Positions 23,985 to 32,404 of a stretch of DNA of 64,000 nt are shown one piece after another. Source of the DNA: Pseudomonas sp. R76 (GTDB lineage: Bacteria > Pseudomonadota > Gammaproteobacteria > Pseudomonadales > Pseudomonadaceae). The notes beneath the pieces are model-generated. The model saw only the letters and a program-made list of their open reading frames with translations. It did no database searches and was not told the origin of the DNA. A program made the translations under genes and the position numbers. The stretch covers positions 3,410,001-3,474,000 of the forward strand of contig NZ_CP019428.1 of assembly GCF_009834565.1 (NCBI RefSeq). Direction: 5' to 3'. Numbering within the stretch: position 1 is the first letter of the stretch; every line of letters starts with the position of its first letter.

Positions 23985-24857
23985 ATGCCAACCGTAAAAA
24001 CTGCTCTTGTACTTGCTGGTGGTGGGAGCCTTGGTGCGGTTCAGGTCGGAATGCTACAGGCGCTCGTTGAGGCTGAGGTCTCAGTTGACTTGGTGGTTGG
24101 AGCGTCGGTCGGCGCCATCAACGGTGCCTACTTCGCAGCCAGACCGAATGCCAAAGGCGTGAGCGAACTTGCGGACTTCTGGCGCAGCTTACGTAAGTCG
24201 GATGTGTTTCCGTTCTCGGCGCTCGATACCCTCAAGGGCATTATTAATCGACGTGGGCACTTGCTGAGCGCATCCGCATTGCATCGTTTAGTGAGCCGAT
24301 CACTGCCGGTCAAATTGATCGAAGACACCGTGTTACCGCTTTATATCGTCACCACCAATTTGCTCAGCGGTGCCGAAGAGCTTCTGTCCAGTGGCAGTGC
24401 TGAACAGGCTTTGCTCGCCAGTGCTGCGATTCCGCTGGTGTTTCCCAGCGTGCGAGTCGCAGACAAGTTCCTGGTCGATGGCGGAGTCAGCAGCAATACG
24501 CCGATTGCCAGTGCGGTGGCATTGGGGGCAACACGGGTTGTGGTGCTTCCTACCGGATTCGGTTGCGCTTGCCCATGTCCGCCCAGTGGACTCGTTGCGC
24601 TGGCCTTGCACACGCTCAATTTGATGAGCATGCGTCAACTGGTGCGTGACATCGAGTTGTACCGCGCACGCGCAGCTATCCATGTAGTGCCGCCGCTATG
24701 CCCACTGGACGCTTCTGTGTTCGATTTCAACCAGACAGACAAACTGCTGCAACGTGCTTATCTGTCAACCCAGGCCTGGATAGAAGAGGGCGGATTGATT
24801 CGCGACGGGATACCCGATTCGTTACTGGCCCATACTCATCATTTTGGTGAAGGGTGA
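23985..24857 (+). CDS. Patatin-like phospholipase (RssA-type)
   Basis: The 290-residue protein has all patatin motifs: the oxyanion loop LAGGGSLGAVQVGML, nucleophile motif GASVG (Ser in VVGASVGAINGAYF, near residue 41) and catalytic Asp in DGG (FLVDGGVSSNTPI, near residue 165). It is a serine acyl hydrolase of cytoplasmic type with no signal peptide. It reads divergently from the cytochrome b gene and its stop overlaps a TetR remnant, so its 3' end was probably joined to other DNA by a rearrangement. Confidence 0.92.
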   Translation: MPTVKTALVLAGGGSLGAVQVGMLQALVEAEVSVDLVVGASVGAINGAYFAARPNAKGVSELADFWRSLRKSDVFPFSALDTLKGIINRRGHLLSASALHRLVSRSLPVKLIEDTVLPLYIVTTNLLSGAEELLSSGSAEQALLASAAIPLVFPSVRVADKFLVDGGVSSNTPIASAVALGATRVVVLPTGFGCACPCPPSGLVALALHTLNLMSMRQLVRDIELYRARAAIHVVPPLCPLDASVFDFNQTDKLLQRAYLSTQAWIEEGGLIRDGIPDSLLAHTHHFGEG

Positions 24858-25054
24858 TCTTCGCCTCTCAAAAGGCAGGTCTACCGATTGATGTGAAGCT
24901 GGCGGCGCATCATTTGCTCAGTGTATTGCTGGGCATTCGAGTTTTGGCACGGATTAATCCCGATCCTGCGTGTATAACAGACGCCATTGGTATTGCCATC
25001 AAAAGCCTTGGTCTTCCTCCCTTGGCTTTTGCGATGTTCACTGAAAACCACTGA
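24854..25054 (+). pseudogene. C-terminal remnant of a TetR-family regulator
   Basis: A 66-codon frame overlaps the patatin stop and ends 11 bp before the GST gene. AHHLLSVLLGIRVLARINPDP and ITDAIGIAIKSLG look like the last helices of a TetR ligand-binding domain, which commonly end in LLSVLLGIRVLAR-type sequence. No helix-turn-helix part is present upstream, where the patatin gene lies. It is best read as the tail of a deleted tetR gene that once controlled the neighbouring oxidoreductase genes. Confidence 0.65.
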
Positions 25055-25065
25055 ACGGAGTCAAT

Positions 25066-25743
25066 ATGATCAAACTCTACTATCACCCGTCTCCTAACCC
25101 CGCCAAAGTTGCGCTTTTCCTGGAGGAGTCAGGCCTTGAGTACGAACTCATCCCTGTGGATACCCGCAAGGGTGAACAGCACGATCCGGCGTTTCTTAAA
25201 ATCAATCCGAATGCCAAGACACCGGCTCTGGTTGATGGTGACAACGTGGTATTCGACAGCAACGCCATACTGCTCTATCTAGCCGAAAAGACCGGGATGT
25301 TCCTGCCTGCTGATAATCTCAAGGCGCGAGGTGAGATGTATTCCTGGCTCATGTTCGTCGCGACGGGCATCGGCCCGTACTCTGGACAGGCTGTCCACTT
25401 TAAGCACTTCGCCCCCGAGCCAAAAGACTACGCCGTTACCCGCTACACCTTCGAAGCCTGGCGTCACTGGACGATCATCAACGAGCATCTGGCCAAACAG
25501 CCTTACATGCTCGGAAGTGAGTACACACTGGTGGACATGGCCGTATGGGGTTGGGCGCGCGCGGTACCGTTCATCCTGGGCAATGACGCTTGGGTAAAAC
25601 TGCCAAACGTAAAACGGCTCCTTGATGACATCAATGCTCGACCGGCAGCACAGCGAACCGAAGAACTGAAGAACCAGCACAGTTACAAGACTGAGATGGA
25701 TGCTGACGCGCGTAAGGCAATGTTCCCTCAAATTACTCAGTAG
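25066..25743 (+). CDS. Glutathione S-transferase family protein
   Basis: GGAG lies before ATG 25066. The 225-residue protein has a thioredoxin-like N-terminal domain (IKLYYHPSPNPAKVALFLEE, then INPNAKTPALVDGDNVVFDSNAILLYLAEK with the cis-Pro and the ES/DSNAI glutathione-binding motif) and an all-helical C-terminal domain (EYTLVDMAVWGWAR). It most resembles the YfcG/Ure2-like class, often with disulfide reductase activity. It precedes a convergent SDR gene. Confidence 0.93.
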   Translation: MIKLYYHPSPNPAKVALFLEESGLEYELIPVDTRKGEQHDPAFLKINPNAKTPALVDGDNVVFDSNAILLYLAEKTGMFLPADNLKARGEMYSWLMFVATGIGPYSGQAVHFKHFAPEPKDYAVTRYTFEAWRHWTIINEHLAKQPYMLGSEYTLVDMAVWGWARAVPFILGNDAWVKLPNVKRLLDDINARPAAQRTEELKNQHSYKTEMDADARKAMFPQITQ

Positions 25744-25815
25744 ACGCGCCGCTTGCGCACGGCATTGCTCCAGTGAGCATGGGTAAAAGAGGAGCAATTT
25801 GCTCGTTTCAAGACT

Positions 25816-25837
25816 GCGGGCCCTATAAGGGGCCCGC
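25816..25837. terminator. Hairpin between convergent GST and SDR genes
   Basis: GCGGGCCC-TATAAG-GGGCCCGC, an 8-bp G/C stem in the 106-bp gap. No T run, but position between two converging stops suggests a bidirectional terminator. Confidence 0.6.
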
Positions 25838-25849
25838 ACCTTGCGGTCT

Positions 25850-26947
25850 TTACCTATTCTCAGTGCTTTGTCCGTTGCAGCACGAGCTGGGGATCAAGCG
25901 CATCTCGCGTAGTTTGTCGAACACATCGAAAAATGCTTGATCGCTTGCTTGGTAGGCGGTGAAGCCCATTGCACGGCTTTTCGACATATCAGTGACGACT
26001 TCGATGGGGCGACCAAGGTCTGCATCGGTATGCCATGGAGATATCAGGCGACCAATATCGGCTTCTTTCAAACCGTGCTCCGCGACTATCTGCTTCCATA
26101 CGGCTTGGTCGTCAGCCATTTGCTTCTCAAGCGGTGAGAGTGAGGCGGGGTAATCGGCAGCAGGCAAGTCGAAGTATTCGGCAATTCGGCTCCACATCCA
26201 TTTCCAGCGGAAAACATCGCCATTAGTGACATTGAATGCCTGGTTGGCCGCAGCCGGCGTGGTGGCCGCCCATAGTTGTTGTTTCGCCAATTGCCGTGCA
26301 TCCGTCATATCGGTGAGGCTGTCCCACTGCACTCTTGATCCCGGAAATACAAAAGGGCGATGGGTTTGTTTGCAAATCGAGGCGTAGACGGCGAGGGTGG
26401 TTGCCATATTCATCGCGTTGCCTACGGCAACCCCGGTGACGGTATGCGGACGATGAACACTCCAGGTGAAGCCGTCCTTTTCAGCAGCGGCAAAGAGCTC
26501 GTCTTCTTGGGCGTAGTAGAAATTTTCGACATCCAGACGCCCTTGCTCTTCTCGGAACGGCGTTTGCGGAAGGCTGCCTTTACCATAGGCTTCGAAAGGG
26601 CCGAGGTAGTGTTTCAGGCCAGTAACCAGCGCTACGTGCTTAACGCTCCTGGCGGGTCGAATGGCGGCGAGCACATTGCGAACCATGGCGGCATTAACGC
26701 GAATGTTTTCGGCCTCCGTGGCTTGCCGTGACCATGTTGTGATGAACACATGAGTAGGTTTCAGATCCGCAAGCGCATGTTCCAGCGAAGCGGGATCTTG
26801 CAGGTCTGCCGCGACGGGGATCACGCCTTGCGATTGCGACGGTTGCCTCGATAGCGCGGCAACCTGCCACTTGTTGTCGATGAGTAACTGAGTGATGGCG
26901 CTGCCGACGATGCCGCTGGCGCCTACGACCAAAGCTGTCTGGGTCAT
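25850..26947 (-). CDS. PRISE-type SDR (progesterone 5-beta-reductase/iridoid-synthase-like)
   Basis: The 365-residue protein starts MTQTALVVGASGIVGSAI with an NADPH-type Rossmann loop. It contains NFYYAQED near residue 142, the NFYY motif of PRISE enzymes in which Tyr replaces the YxxxK pattern of other SDRs, then WSVHRPHTVTG. Bacterial PRISE proteins reduce activated C=C bonds of small enones. ATG 26947 follows a purine-rich GGAGAA. An AT-rich palindromic region lies upstream. Confidence 0.87.
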   Translation of the reverse strand: MTQTALVVGASGIVGSAITQLLIDNKWQVAALSRQPSQSQGVIPVAADLQDPASLEHALADLKPTHVFITTWSRQATEAENIRVNAAMVRNVLAAIRPARSVKHVALVTGLKHYLGPFEAYGKGSLPQTPFREEQGRLDVENFYYAQEDELFAAAEKDGFTWSVHRPHTVTGVAVGNAMNMATTLAVYASICKQTHRPFVFPGSRVQWDSLTDMTDARQLAKQQLWAATTPAAANQAFNVTNGDVFRWKWMWSRIAEYFDLPAADYPASLSPLEKQMADDQAVWKQIVAEHGLKEADIGRLISPWHTDADLGRPIEVVTDMSKSRAMGFTAYQASDQAFFDVFDKLREMRLIPSSCCNGQSTENR

Positions 26948-27286
26948 ACGTTTCTCCTGGATTTAGACTTGGGAGTCCACCTGAGTAACAGAGGTTCAAC
27001 CTAAACCGGATCCGTATGGCGGGCTGTCAAATGCAGGTACAAGCGATCTATCGCGTTCAGCTTAATCGTCAGTCACCTCATTCAAGGACTCGCCGTGAAC
27101 ACGAAGGACATGGCGCGTTGAGAGAATGGATGCCAGAAGCGGGTTCGTCGAATCAGTGCCTTACGAGCCTCATGAACATCCTTCACCAGACACATCATTT
27201 AACATAATATACATTATGCGTAATATCATGTTACGTAATCAGGGGCTGTGCCCATCAGATTTCAACGGGCAAAACCCCTTTCAGCC
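26948..27286. other. Intergenic region with AT-rich inverted repeats
   Basis: No gene was recognised in these 339 bases. Around 27196-27236 the composition becomes AT-rich, with CATAAT-ATAC-ATTATG (27203-27218) as a perfect inverted repeat and TAACAT...ATGTTA around it. These are the sort of sites bound by TetR, MarR or HxlR repressors. It is 230-250 bp upstream of the PRISE-type SDR gene. Confidence 0.5.
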
Positions 27287-27994
27287 TCACACCTGAGCAA
27301 ACCCGCCATCCACAAACATTTCACTGCCGGTCATGAAGCTGCTCTCATCCGACGCCAGGAACAACGCTGCTGCCGCAACTTCTTCTGCCTGGCCAATTCG
27401 GCCCAGTGGGATCTGTCCCGTAATGTCGTCGATGATCGCATCTTTCTGGCCAGTACCTGACAACGCCAGGTCAAGGCCCGGTGTCGAGATTGGTCCAGGT
27501 GAAAGTACGTTGACGCGAATGCCGGTGCCTTTCAGGTCCAGCGCCCAGCTTCTGGCGAAATTACGCAGTGCGGCCTTTGTCGCGCTGTAGACGCTGAACG
27601 CTGGTGTGCCCATGGTGCCTGTGGTTGAGCCGGTCAGGATCACCGAACCGCCCGTACTCATCAGCGCCAAGGCTTTTTGTACGGTGAACAACGTGCCTTT
27701 GACGTTGATGCCGAATGTGCGATCAAAGGATTCTTCAGTGATTGAGCCGATTGGCTGGAAGTCACCCAAGCCTGCATTGGCGAACAGCACGTCAATTCGG
27801 CCTTTATCCGCTTTGATTTGCGTGAAGATGCGTTCCAGGTCGCCCAGGTTTGAAATGTCGCCCTGAATGGCAATGGCTCCAGGGCCGATTAGCCGTAGCG
27901 CCTTATCCAGTTCTTCCTGGCGGCGCCCCACAATCACCACCTGTGCGCCTTCGGCTGCGAAACGAATGGCGGTGGCCAGGCCAATGCCGCTGTT
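27287..27994 (-). pseudogene. SDR oxidoreductase lacking its N-terminal nucleotide-binding segment
   Basis: Most of a classical SDR is present: [28 protein letters not shown], active-site [14 protein letters not shown] and FVDGGFAQV at the end. The first 15 or so residues are missing, including the TGG half of the TGGxxGIG cofactor loop. Reading back, codons for N-S-G-I-G are preceded at once by TGA (27995-27997), and 13 bases later the HxlR gene starts the other way. A GTG at 27940 could begin a 217-residue product, but that would lack the whole glycine-rich loop and should not bind NAD(P)H. A deletion of the 5' end and promoter is the simplest explanation. Confidence 0.75.
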
Positions 27995-28009
27995 TCAGCG
28001 AGCGAATCC

Positions 28010-28369
28010 ATGTCGAATAACACGTTCAACTGCGGTCTGGGCGCCGTGCTGGCGGTGATTGGCGGTAAATGGAAACCGTTGGTCCTTTATCATCTGGCGC
28101 AGGATGTACACCGATATGGCGAACTGCGCCGCGCAATAGGTGGCGTGACCGACAAGGTGCTGATCCAGCAACTCAAAGAGCTGGAGCGCGATGAAATCAT
28201 TGCGCGCATCGACTATCAGGAAATGCCGCCGAAGGTGGAATACTCACTCACGCCGTTCGGTCATTCCTTGGCCATGGCGCTTGGTTCGTTGTGCACTTGG
28301 GGCACGGAGCACATGCAAACCGTCGAACGCATCAGCGCACGTCGAACAGCCGCCCTCACCTCGTCTTGA
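28010..28369 (+). CDS. HxlR-family transcriptional regulator
   Basis: The 119-residue protein has the HxlR winged helix: AVLAVIGGKWKPLVLYHL, GELRRAIGGVTDKVLIQQLKELE and EYSLTPFGHSLA. The Cys in FNCGLGAV corresponds to the N-terminal Cys used for redox or aldehyde sensing in several family members (HypR, YodB). It is divergent from the truncated SDR gene, its likely former target. No ribosome site is visible and only 12 bases separate its ATG from the edge of the SDR sequence, so its promoter may have been lost in the same deletion. Confidence 0.88.
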   Translation: MSNNTFNCGLGAVLAVIGGKWKPLVLYHLAQDVHRYGELRRAIGGVTDKVLIQQLKELERDEIIARIDYQEMPPKVEYSLTPFGHSLAMALGSLCTWGTEHMQTVERISARRTAALTSS

Positions 28370-28392
28370 GGCTTATTTATATGCATAAAAAC

Positions 28393-28428
28393 TATAACTC
28401 AACTAAATTTCTATTTAGTTGAGTTATA
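28393..28428. repeat. 16-bp perfect inverted repeat with 4-nt loop
   Basis: TATAACTCAACTAAAT (28393-28408), loop TTCT, ATTTAGTTGAGTTATA (28413-28428). The stem is perfect but AT-rich, between the converging hxlR and deoC genes. It could stop transcription from both sides, although it lacks the G/C core and T tail of a classical terminator. Confidence 0.8.
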
Positions 28429-28437
28429 TTAAACCGA

Positions 28438-29121
28438 TCAATAACCGCTCGCAGCCGTCATCGCTCCGCCCACAATCGCAATACCCGAACTGCTGCCCAA
28501 ACGCGTAGCGCCGGCCTCGATCATCTTCACCGCCGTCGGATAATCACGCACGCCCCCGGACGCCTTGACCCCAACGCCTGTGCCCACGGTTTTGCGCATC
28601 AGTGCAACGTCCTCGACTGTCGCGCCACTTTTACTGAACCCCGTTGAGGTTTTCACGAAGGCCACACCCAAGTCCCGGCAGATCTCACACGCCTGGACTT
28701 TCTGTGCGTCGGTGAGCAGGCAGGTCTCCAGGATCACTTTCAACGGCACGGCACCACAGGCTTTGTGGACCAAGGCGATGTCTTCGCGTACTTCGTCCAG
28801 CAACCCTTCTTTCAGCCAGCCGATGTTGAGCACCATGTCGATCTCCCCTGCCCCGGCGGCAATCGCCCGCTCAGCTTCAAACGCCTTGGTGTCGCTCAAG
28901 CCGGCGCCCAGTGGAAAGCCCACCACCGCACAAATCACCACGCCAGCGTCGACCAGGCACGACGCGGCGTAAGGCACTTGCCCGGAGTTCAGGCACACCG
29001 AATAGAAGCCATGCTCCCGGGCTTCCTCGCACAAAATGCGAATCTGTTCACGGGAGGCGTCGGGCGCCAGTAAGGTGTGATCGATGTACCTGGCCAATGC
29101 TGCGGGTTGAAGCGTATTCAT
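28438..29121 (-). CDS. deoC: Deoxyribose-phosphate aldolase
   Basis: The 227-residue TIM-barrel protein carries [28 protein letters not shown] (Lys128) and FVKTSTGF with the Schiff-base Lys157, followed by VKASGGVRD. It cleaves 2-deoxyribose-5-phosphate to glyceraldehyde-3-phosphate and acetaldehyde, the last step for deoxyribose from both DeoK here and DeoA/DeoB at 9-11.7 kb. It is divergent from the deoR gene across a DeoR-type palindrome. Confidence 0.96.
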   Translation of the reverse strand: MNTLQPAALARYIDHTLLAPDASREQIRILCEEAREHGFYSVCLNSGQVPYAASCLVDAGVVICAVVGFPLGAGLSDTKAFEAERAIAAGAGEIDMVLNIGWLKEGLLDEVREDIALVHKACGAVPLKVILETCLLTDAQKVQACEICRDLGVAFVKTSTGFSKSGATVEDVALMRKTVGTGVGVKASGGVRDYPTAVKMIEAGATRLGSSSGIAIVGGAMTAASGY

Positions 29122-29208
29122 TTAACGTGCCCTTGCCTGTATGTTGCCAATGATCGCGGGCCAATTGTCATGCTGCCCACATTGGTGCGTTACAATATTA
29201 TCACTTAA

Positions 29209-29224
29209 TGTTACTTATCTAACA
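29209..29224. promoter_or_regulatory. DeoR-type operator between deoC and deoR
   Basis: TGTTACTTATCTAACA shares the TGTTA-N6-TAACA frame of the sites before cdd and deoK. It lies 25 bp before deoR and about 88 bp before deoC, positioned to repress both. Confidence 0.78.
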
Positions 29225-29249
29225 TAAACAATCAAGCCCTGGAATACGC

Positions 29250-30008
29250 GTGGACAGTAAAAAAGCCGAGCGACTCAAGCTTATCCAACAAGCCTTGCAG
29301 GATCAGAACGCCATTCACCTGCGGGAAATGGCGGCGCTGCTGGACGTTTCCGAGATGACCCTGCGCCGTGATCTCAACCACTTCACCGAGCACTTGCGTC
29401 TGCTCGGCGGCTACATCACCCGGGTTGGCAATGAGGCCAGCGATTACCGCGTCGCCGACCAGGACACGCGCCACGTCGAGGAAAAACGCCGCATTGGCAA
29501 ACTCGCTGCGCGCTTGATACAGCCCGGTGACACGGTGTTTTTCGACTGCGGCACCACCTCGCCCTTTGTGATTGATTTCATCCCTGATGAGCTGGAGTTC
29601 ACCGCGGTGTGCAGCTCGTTGAACGTACTGCTCAAGCTGCAGAACAAACCCAACTGCCACATCGTGTTGTGCGGCGGCACCTTTCACCGCAAGAACCAGG
29701 TGTTTGAAAGCAGCGCCGAAAGCAGCATCCTCGACAGCGTGCGCCTGACCTGGGCCTTTGTGACCGCCGCCGGTGTCAGCCAGGAATTCGGCGTGACGTG
29801 CTTCAACTTCAATGAAGTCGAGGTCAAGCAAAAGGTTCTACGCCAGGCCCAGCAGCGTGTGTTGCTGGCCGATTTCAGCAAGTTCGACACGGTGCGCACC
29901 GCTCACTTCGCCGCACTGGAAGACTTTCACTACGTGGTCAGCGACAAGAAAATACCCCGCGTCTACAAAGACGCCATCCAGGCCAGCGGCGCGCAATTGC
30001 TGGTTTAA
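29250..30008 (+). CDS. deoR: DeoR-family transcriptional repressor of deoxyribose/nucleoside genes
   Basis: The 252-residue product, started by GTG 29250, equals E. coli DeoR in length. It has the N-terminal helix-turn-helix of the family (RLKLIQQALQDQNAIHLREM, LLDVSEMTLRRDLN) and a sugar-phosphate-binding C-terminal domain (FFDCGTTSPFVIDFIP, LCGGTFHRKN, KVLRQAQQRVLLADFSKFDTV). E. coli DeoR responds to deoxyribose-5-phosphate. It is flanked by deoC and deoX-deoP-deoK, and a matching palindrome lies before its own start, before deoK and before the distant cdd operon. Its stop overlaps the convergent deoX stop by 4 bases. Confidence 0.88.
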   Translation: MDSKKAERLKLIQQALQDQNAIHLREMAALLDVSEMTLRRDLNHFTEHLRLLGGYITRVGNEASDYRVADQDTRHVEEKRRIGKLAARLIQPGDTVFFDCGTTSPFVIDFIPDELEFTAVCSSLNVLLKLQNKPNCHIVLCGGTFHRKNQVFESSAESSILDSVRLTWAFVTAAGVSQEFGVTCFNFNEVEVKQKVLRQAQQRVLLADFSKFDTVRTAHFAALEDFHYVVSDKKIPRVYKDAIQASGAQLLV

Positions 30009-31051
30009 CCCAGCAACTTCCGGCGTTCCTGCGCGTTCAAGTAGCCGGTGGTCACACTGAACGAAGCACTGGCCCCAGCCGCCAGCGAGCGCACGTGGCC
30101 TTTGGCTTTTTCGGCGTTATAGCCTTCGGGCTCACAGGTCGACGGCAACACGAACGCCGCCACTTGCTGGTCCGGCGTGTGCAGGATCCAGCGCGCAGCG
30201 TGCTCGAACTGCTCCGGCTGATAACGCGTGTAGAACGCCGCACCATCAGGGTGATCGAGCAAAAAGTGCGCGTGGCCCGTAGCATCTGTGCCCACGCCAT
30301 CGAAGAAAAATACGATTTCAGGGTCATACAACGCCGGCGCGTCGAGGCTCGCCAGTTGGGCGGGATGCTCGGCCAGGCGCGCCATGTAGGCGCTCCAGTC
30401 CGGTGTCGGCCTGACGTGGTCCGGCACGCTGGTGCGCAAGCGCAAGCGCTGCATGCCCAGCGGCTCGACGAACCGCGCACCGTCCACATAGGCGTAGTTC
30501 ATGTGCGCCATATACATCAGCTCCATGGGTTTGCCGGCCAGGTTCGTCACGTCCATGTCGATATCGAACAGCGCCGAATCGGCGCGCAATGTCACACTCG
30601 GGCTCGCCCGGTAGCGATCACCAAAGCCCTTGGCATATTCATATGAGCCGCCCAGCCGCACAAAACCCTCGCCGATTTCCAGCCAGGCCGTGTCCATCGG
30701 CGCGCAGGGCATTTCGCCGTGCAACGCATGTGTGTCATCCGGCGCCGGGCAGCCGTTGCGCAGCAGGCCGCTGTGAAACATGAAGCAGCCATAGGTATCG
30801 ATAATCGTCGGGCTGGGCCTGGGCTGCTTGAACAAGTGGGTCATGGTCAGGTCGCAACCTTCGAACACTGCCGACCAGATCATCTGGCCCTGGTAAGGCA
30901 ACACCACCAGGCGCCCACGGATGTTTTCCAGGCTTACGGCCAGCACGCCGGACGGGTAAGTCCAGGCGCTGACCTTGAAATCCTCAGACTGTAAAAGGAT
31001 CTTTTCTGGCTCGGCAAACACCGCCCGATACAGTGGGATACACGTATTCAT
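30005..31051 (-). CDS. deoX: DeoX-like aldose epimerase family protein (DUF4432)
   Basis: ATG 31051 overlaps the transporter stop (ATGA); this gives 348 residues. The beta-rich galactose-mutarotase-like fold shows in GQMIWSAVFEG, MTHLFKQPRPSPTIIDTYGCF, HGEMPCAP and LMYMAHMNYAYVDGARF, with conserved His residues. In Salmonella the deoQKPX cluster carries a similar gene, deoX, next to permease and kinase, where it is thought to be a mutarotase acting on deoxyribose. Gene order here (deoK, deoP, deoX) matches that set. Confidence 0.85.
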   Translation of the reverse strand: MNTCIPLYRAVFAEPEKILLQSEDFKVSAWTYPSGVLAVSLENIRGRLVVLPYQGQMIWSAVFEGCDLTMTHLFKQPRPSPTIIDTYGCFMFHSGLLRNGCPAPDDTHALHGEMPCAPMDTAWLEIGEGFVRLGGSYEYAKGFGDRYRASPSVTLRADSALFDIDMDVTNLAGKPMELMYMAHMNYAYVDGARFVEPLGMQRLRLRTSVPDHVRPTPDWSAYMARLAEHPAQLASLDAPALYDPEIVFFFDGVGTDATGHAHFLLDHPDGAAFYTRYQPEQFEHAARWILHTPDQQVAAFVLPSTCEPEGYNAEKAKGHVRSLAAGASASFSVTTGYLNAQERRKLLG

Positions 31052-32376
31052 GAGGCCACCACTGCTGCGCCCGAGGGCACAGCGTCCGATTGGCGCAGGC
31101 ACTTGAGCGCGTACATCACAATCACGATAAAGCACAGTAACGGCACGCTGTAGGCCAGCTGCATGTTGCCGCCGCTGGCGTCGGACAACAGGCCCTGGAA
31201 GATCGGAATCACGCCGCCCCCGACGATACTCATCACCAGCAATGAACCGCCGACGCCGGTGTCTTCACCCAACCCATCGATGGTCAGGCCGTAGATAGCC
31301 GGCCAGCACGGGCCGAGAAAAATACTCACGCCGACCGCTGCGTACACCGCCGAAATGTTCGGCACCAGAATGGTGTAGGCCAGCAGCACAATGCACAGCA
31401 CGCCGTAGATCGCCAACACCTTGGCAGGGTGCAGACGCCGCATCAACAGGTTGGCGATCAACTTGCCGACAAAGTAAGCGGCGAAGGTCGTCATTAAAAA
31501 CCACGAGGCGCTGCGCTCATTCATGCCGCCCATTTGCATGGCCAGTCGAATGGTAAAACTCCACACACCCACCTGCGCGCCCACATACAGGAACTGCGTC
31601 AGCACGCCGAAGGTGAAACGCGGGTTACGCCACAACCGTCCCAGACTTTGACGAATGCTGCCCGGCTTGCTGCCGACAGCTTTGTTGCCTTTACAGGCAG
31701 GGAAGCGAGTAATGGCGATCAGAATAAACATCAGCACCAGCACGGCGATCATCCACTTATACGGCAGCAGCGTGGACTGGATCATTTGCAGTTGCTGCAC
31801 CGCCGCCTCAGTGGCGCTCATCTGCTGCAGCTGTGCCGTGGTGGCGTCGGTGTCCTTGAACATCACAAAGCTGCCTACGTACACCCCGGCCATCGCGCCG
31901 AACGGGTGAAAGGTCTGCGAGATGTTCAAGCGCCGGGTGCCGGTTTCCCGAGGGCCCATCAGCGTCGAGTAGGTGTTGCAAGCGGTTTCCAGAAACGACA
32001 AGCCAGCTGCAATCACAAACAGCGCCAGCAGGAACATCCCGTACTTGGCTGAGGACGCCGCAGGGAAAAACAGCAGGCAGCCCAGCATGTACAACAACAA
32101 GCCGATCAGGATCGTGCTTTTGTAGCTCAAGCGACGCACCACCATCGCGGCCGGAATCGCCACAAAAAAGTAGCCCAGGTAAAACGCCGATTGCACAAAG
32201 GCAGTCTGGAAATCACTGAGCAAAAACGCCTTCTTGAAGTGTGCGATCAGCACGTCGTTCATGCTCGCCGCCGCCGCCCACAACGCAAAGATGCTGCACA
32301 GCAGGATAAAGGCGAACCACGGCGTGCGGTTCAGGTAAAAACCATCGGGTGTCTGTTGCAGCGCAGGTTTGTTCAT
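31048..32376 (-). CDS. deoP: MFS sugar permease, FucP family, probable deoxyribose transporter
   Basis: The 442-residue protein has twelve hydrophobic segments and FucP-type features: FALWAAAASMNDVLIAHFKKAF in TM1, SFLETACNTYSTLMGP, SQTFHPFGAMAGVYVG and FLGPCWPAIYGLTIDGLG. FucP-like carriers use proton symport for fucose and related sugars; the Salmonella DeoP permease belongs here. It lies between deoK and deoX with 28-bp and overlapping junctions, all in one transcript. Confidence 0.88.
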   Translation of the reverse strand: MNKPALQQTPDGFYLNRTPWFAFILLCSIFALWAAAASMNDVLIAHFKKAFLLSDFQTAFVQSAFYLGYFFVAIPAAMVVRRLSYKSTILIGLLLYMLGCLLFFPAASSAKYGMFLLALFVIAAGLSFLETACNTYSTLMGPRETGTRRLNISQTFHPFGAMAGVYVGSFVMFKDTDATTAQLQQMSATEAAVQQLQMIQSTLLPYKWMIAVLVLMFILIAITRFPACKGNKAVGSKPGSIRQSLGRLWRNPRFTFGVLTQFLYVGAQVGVWSFTIRLAMQMGGMNERSASWFLMTTFAAYFVGKLIANLLMRRLHPAKVLAIYGVLCIVLLAYTILVPNISAVYAAVGVSIFLGPCWPAIYGLTIDGLGEDTGVGGSLLVMSIVGGGVIPIFQGLLSDASGGNMQLAYSVPLLCFIVIVMYALKCLRQSDAVPSGAAVVAS

Positions 32377-32404
32377 TATTGTTCTCCGGGCTGAATGGAA
32401 GGCC

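Noticed and set aside
24858..25065. Stand-alone small protein gene
   Set aside because: Its sequence looks like the last helices of TetR proteins and no start signal is present, so it is treated as a remnant.
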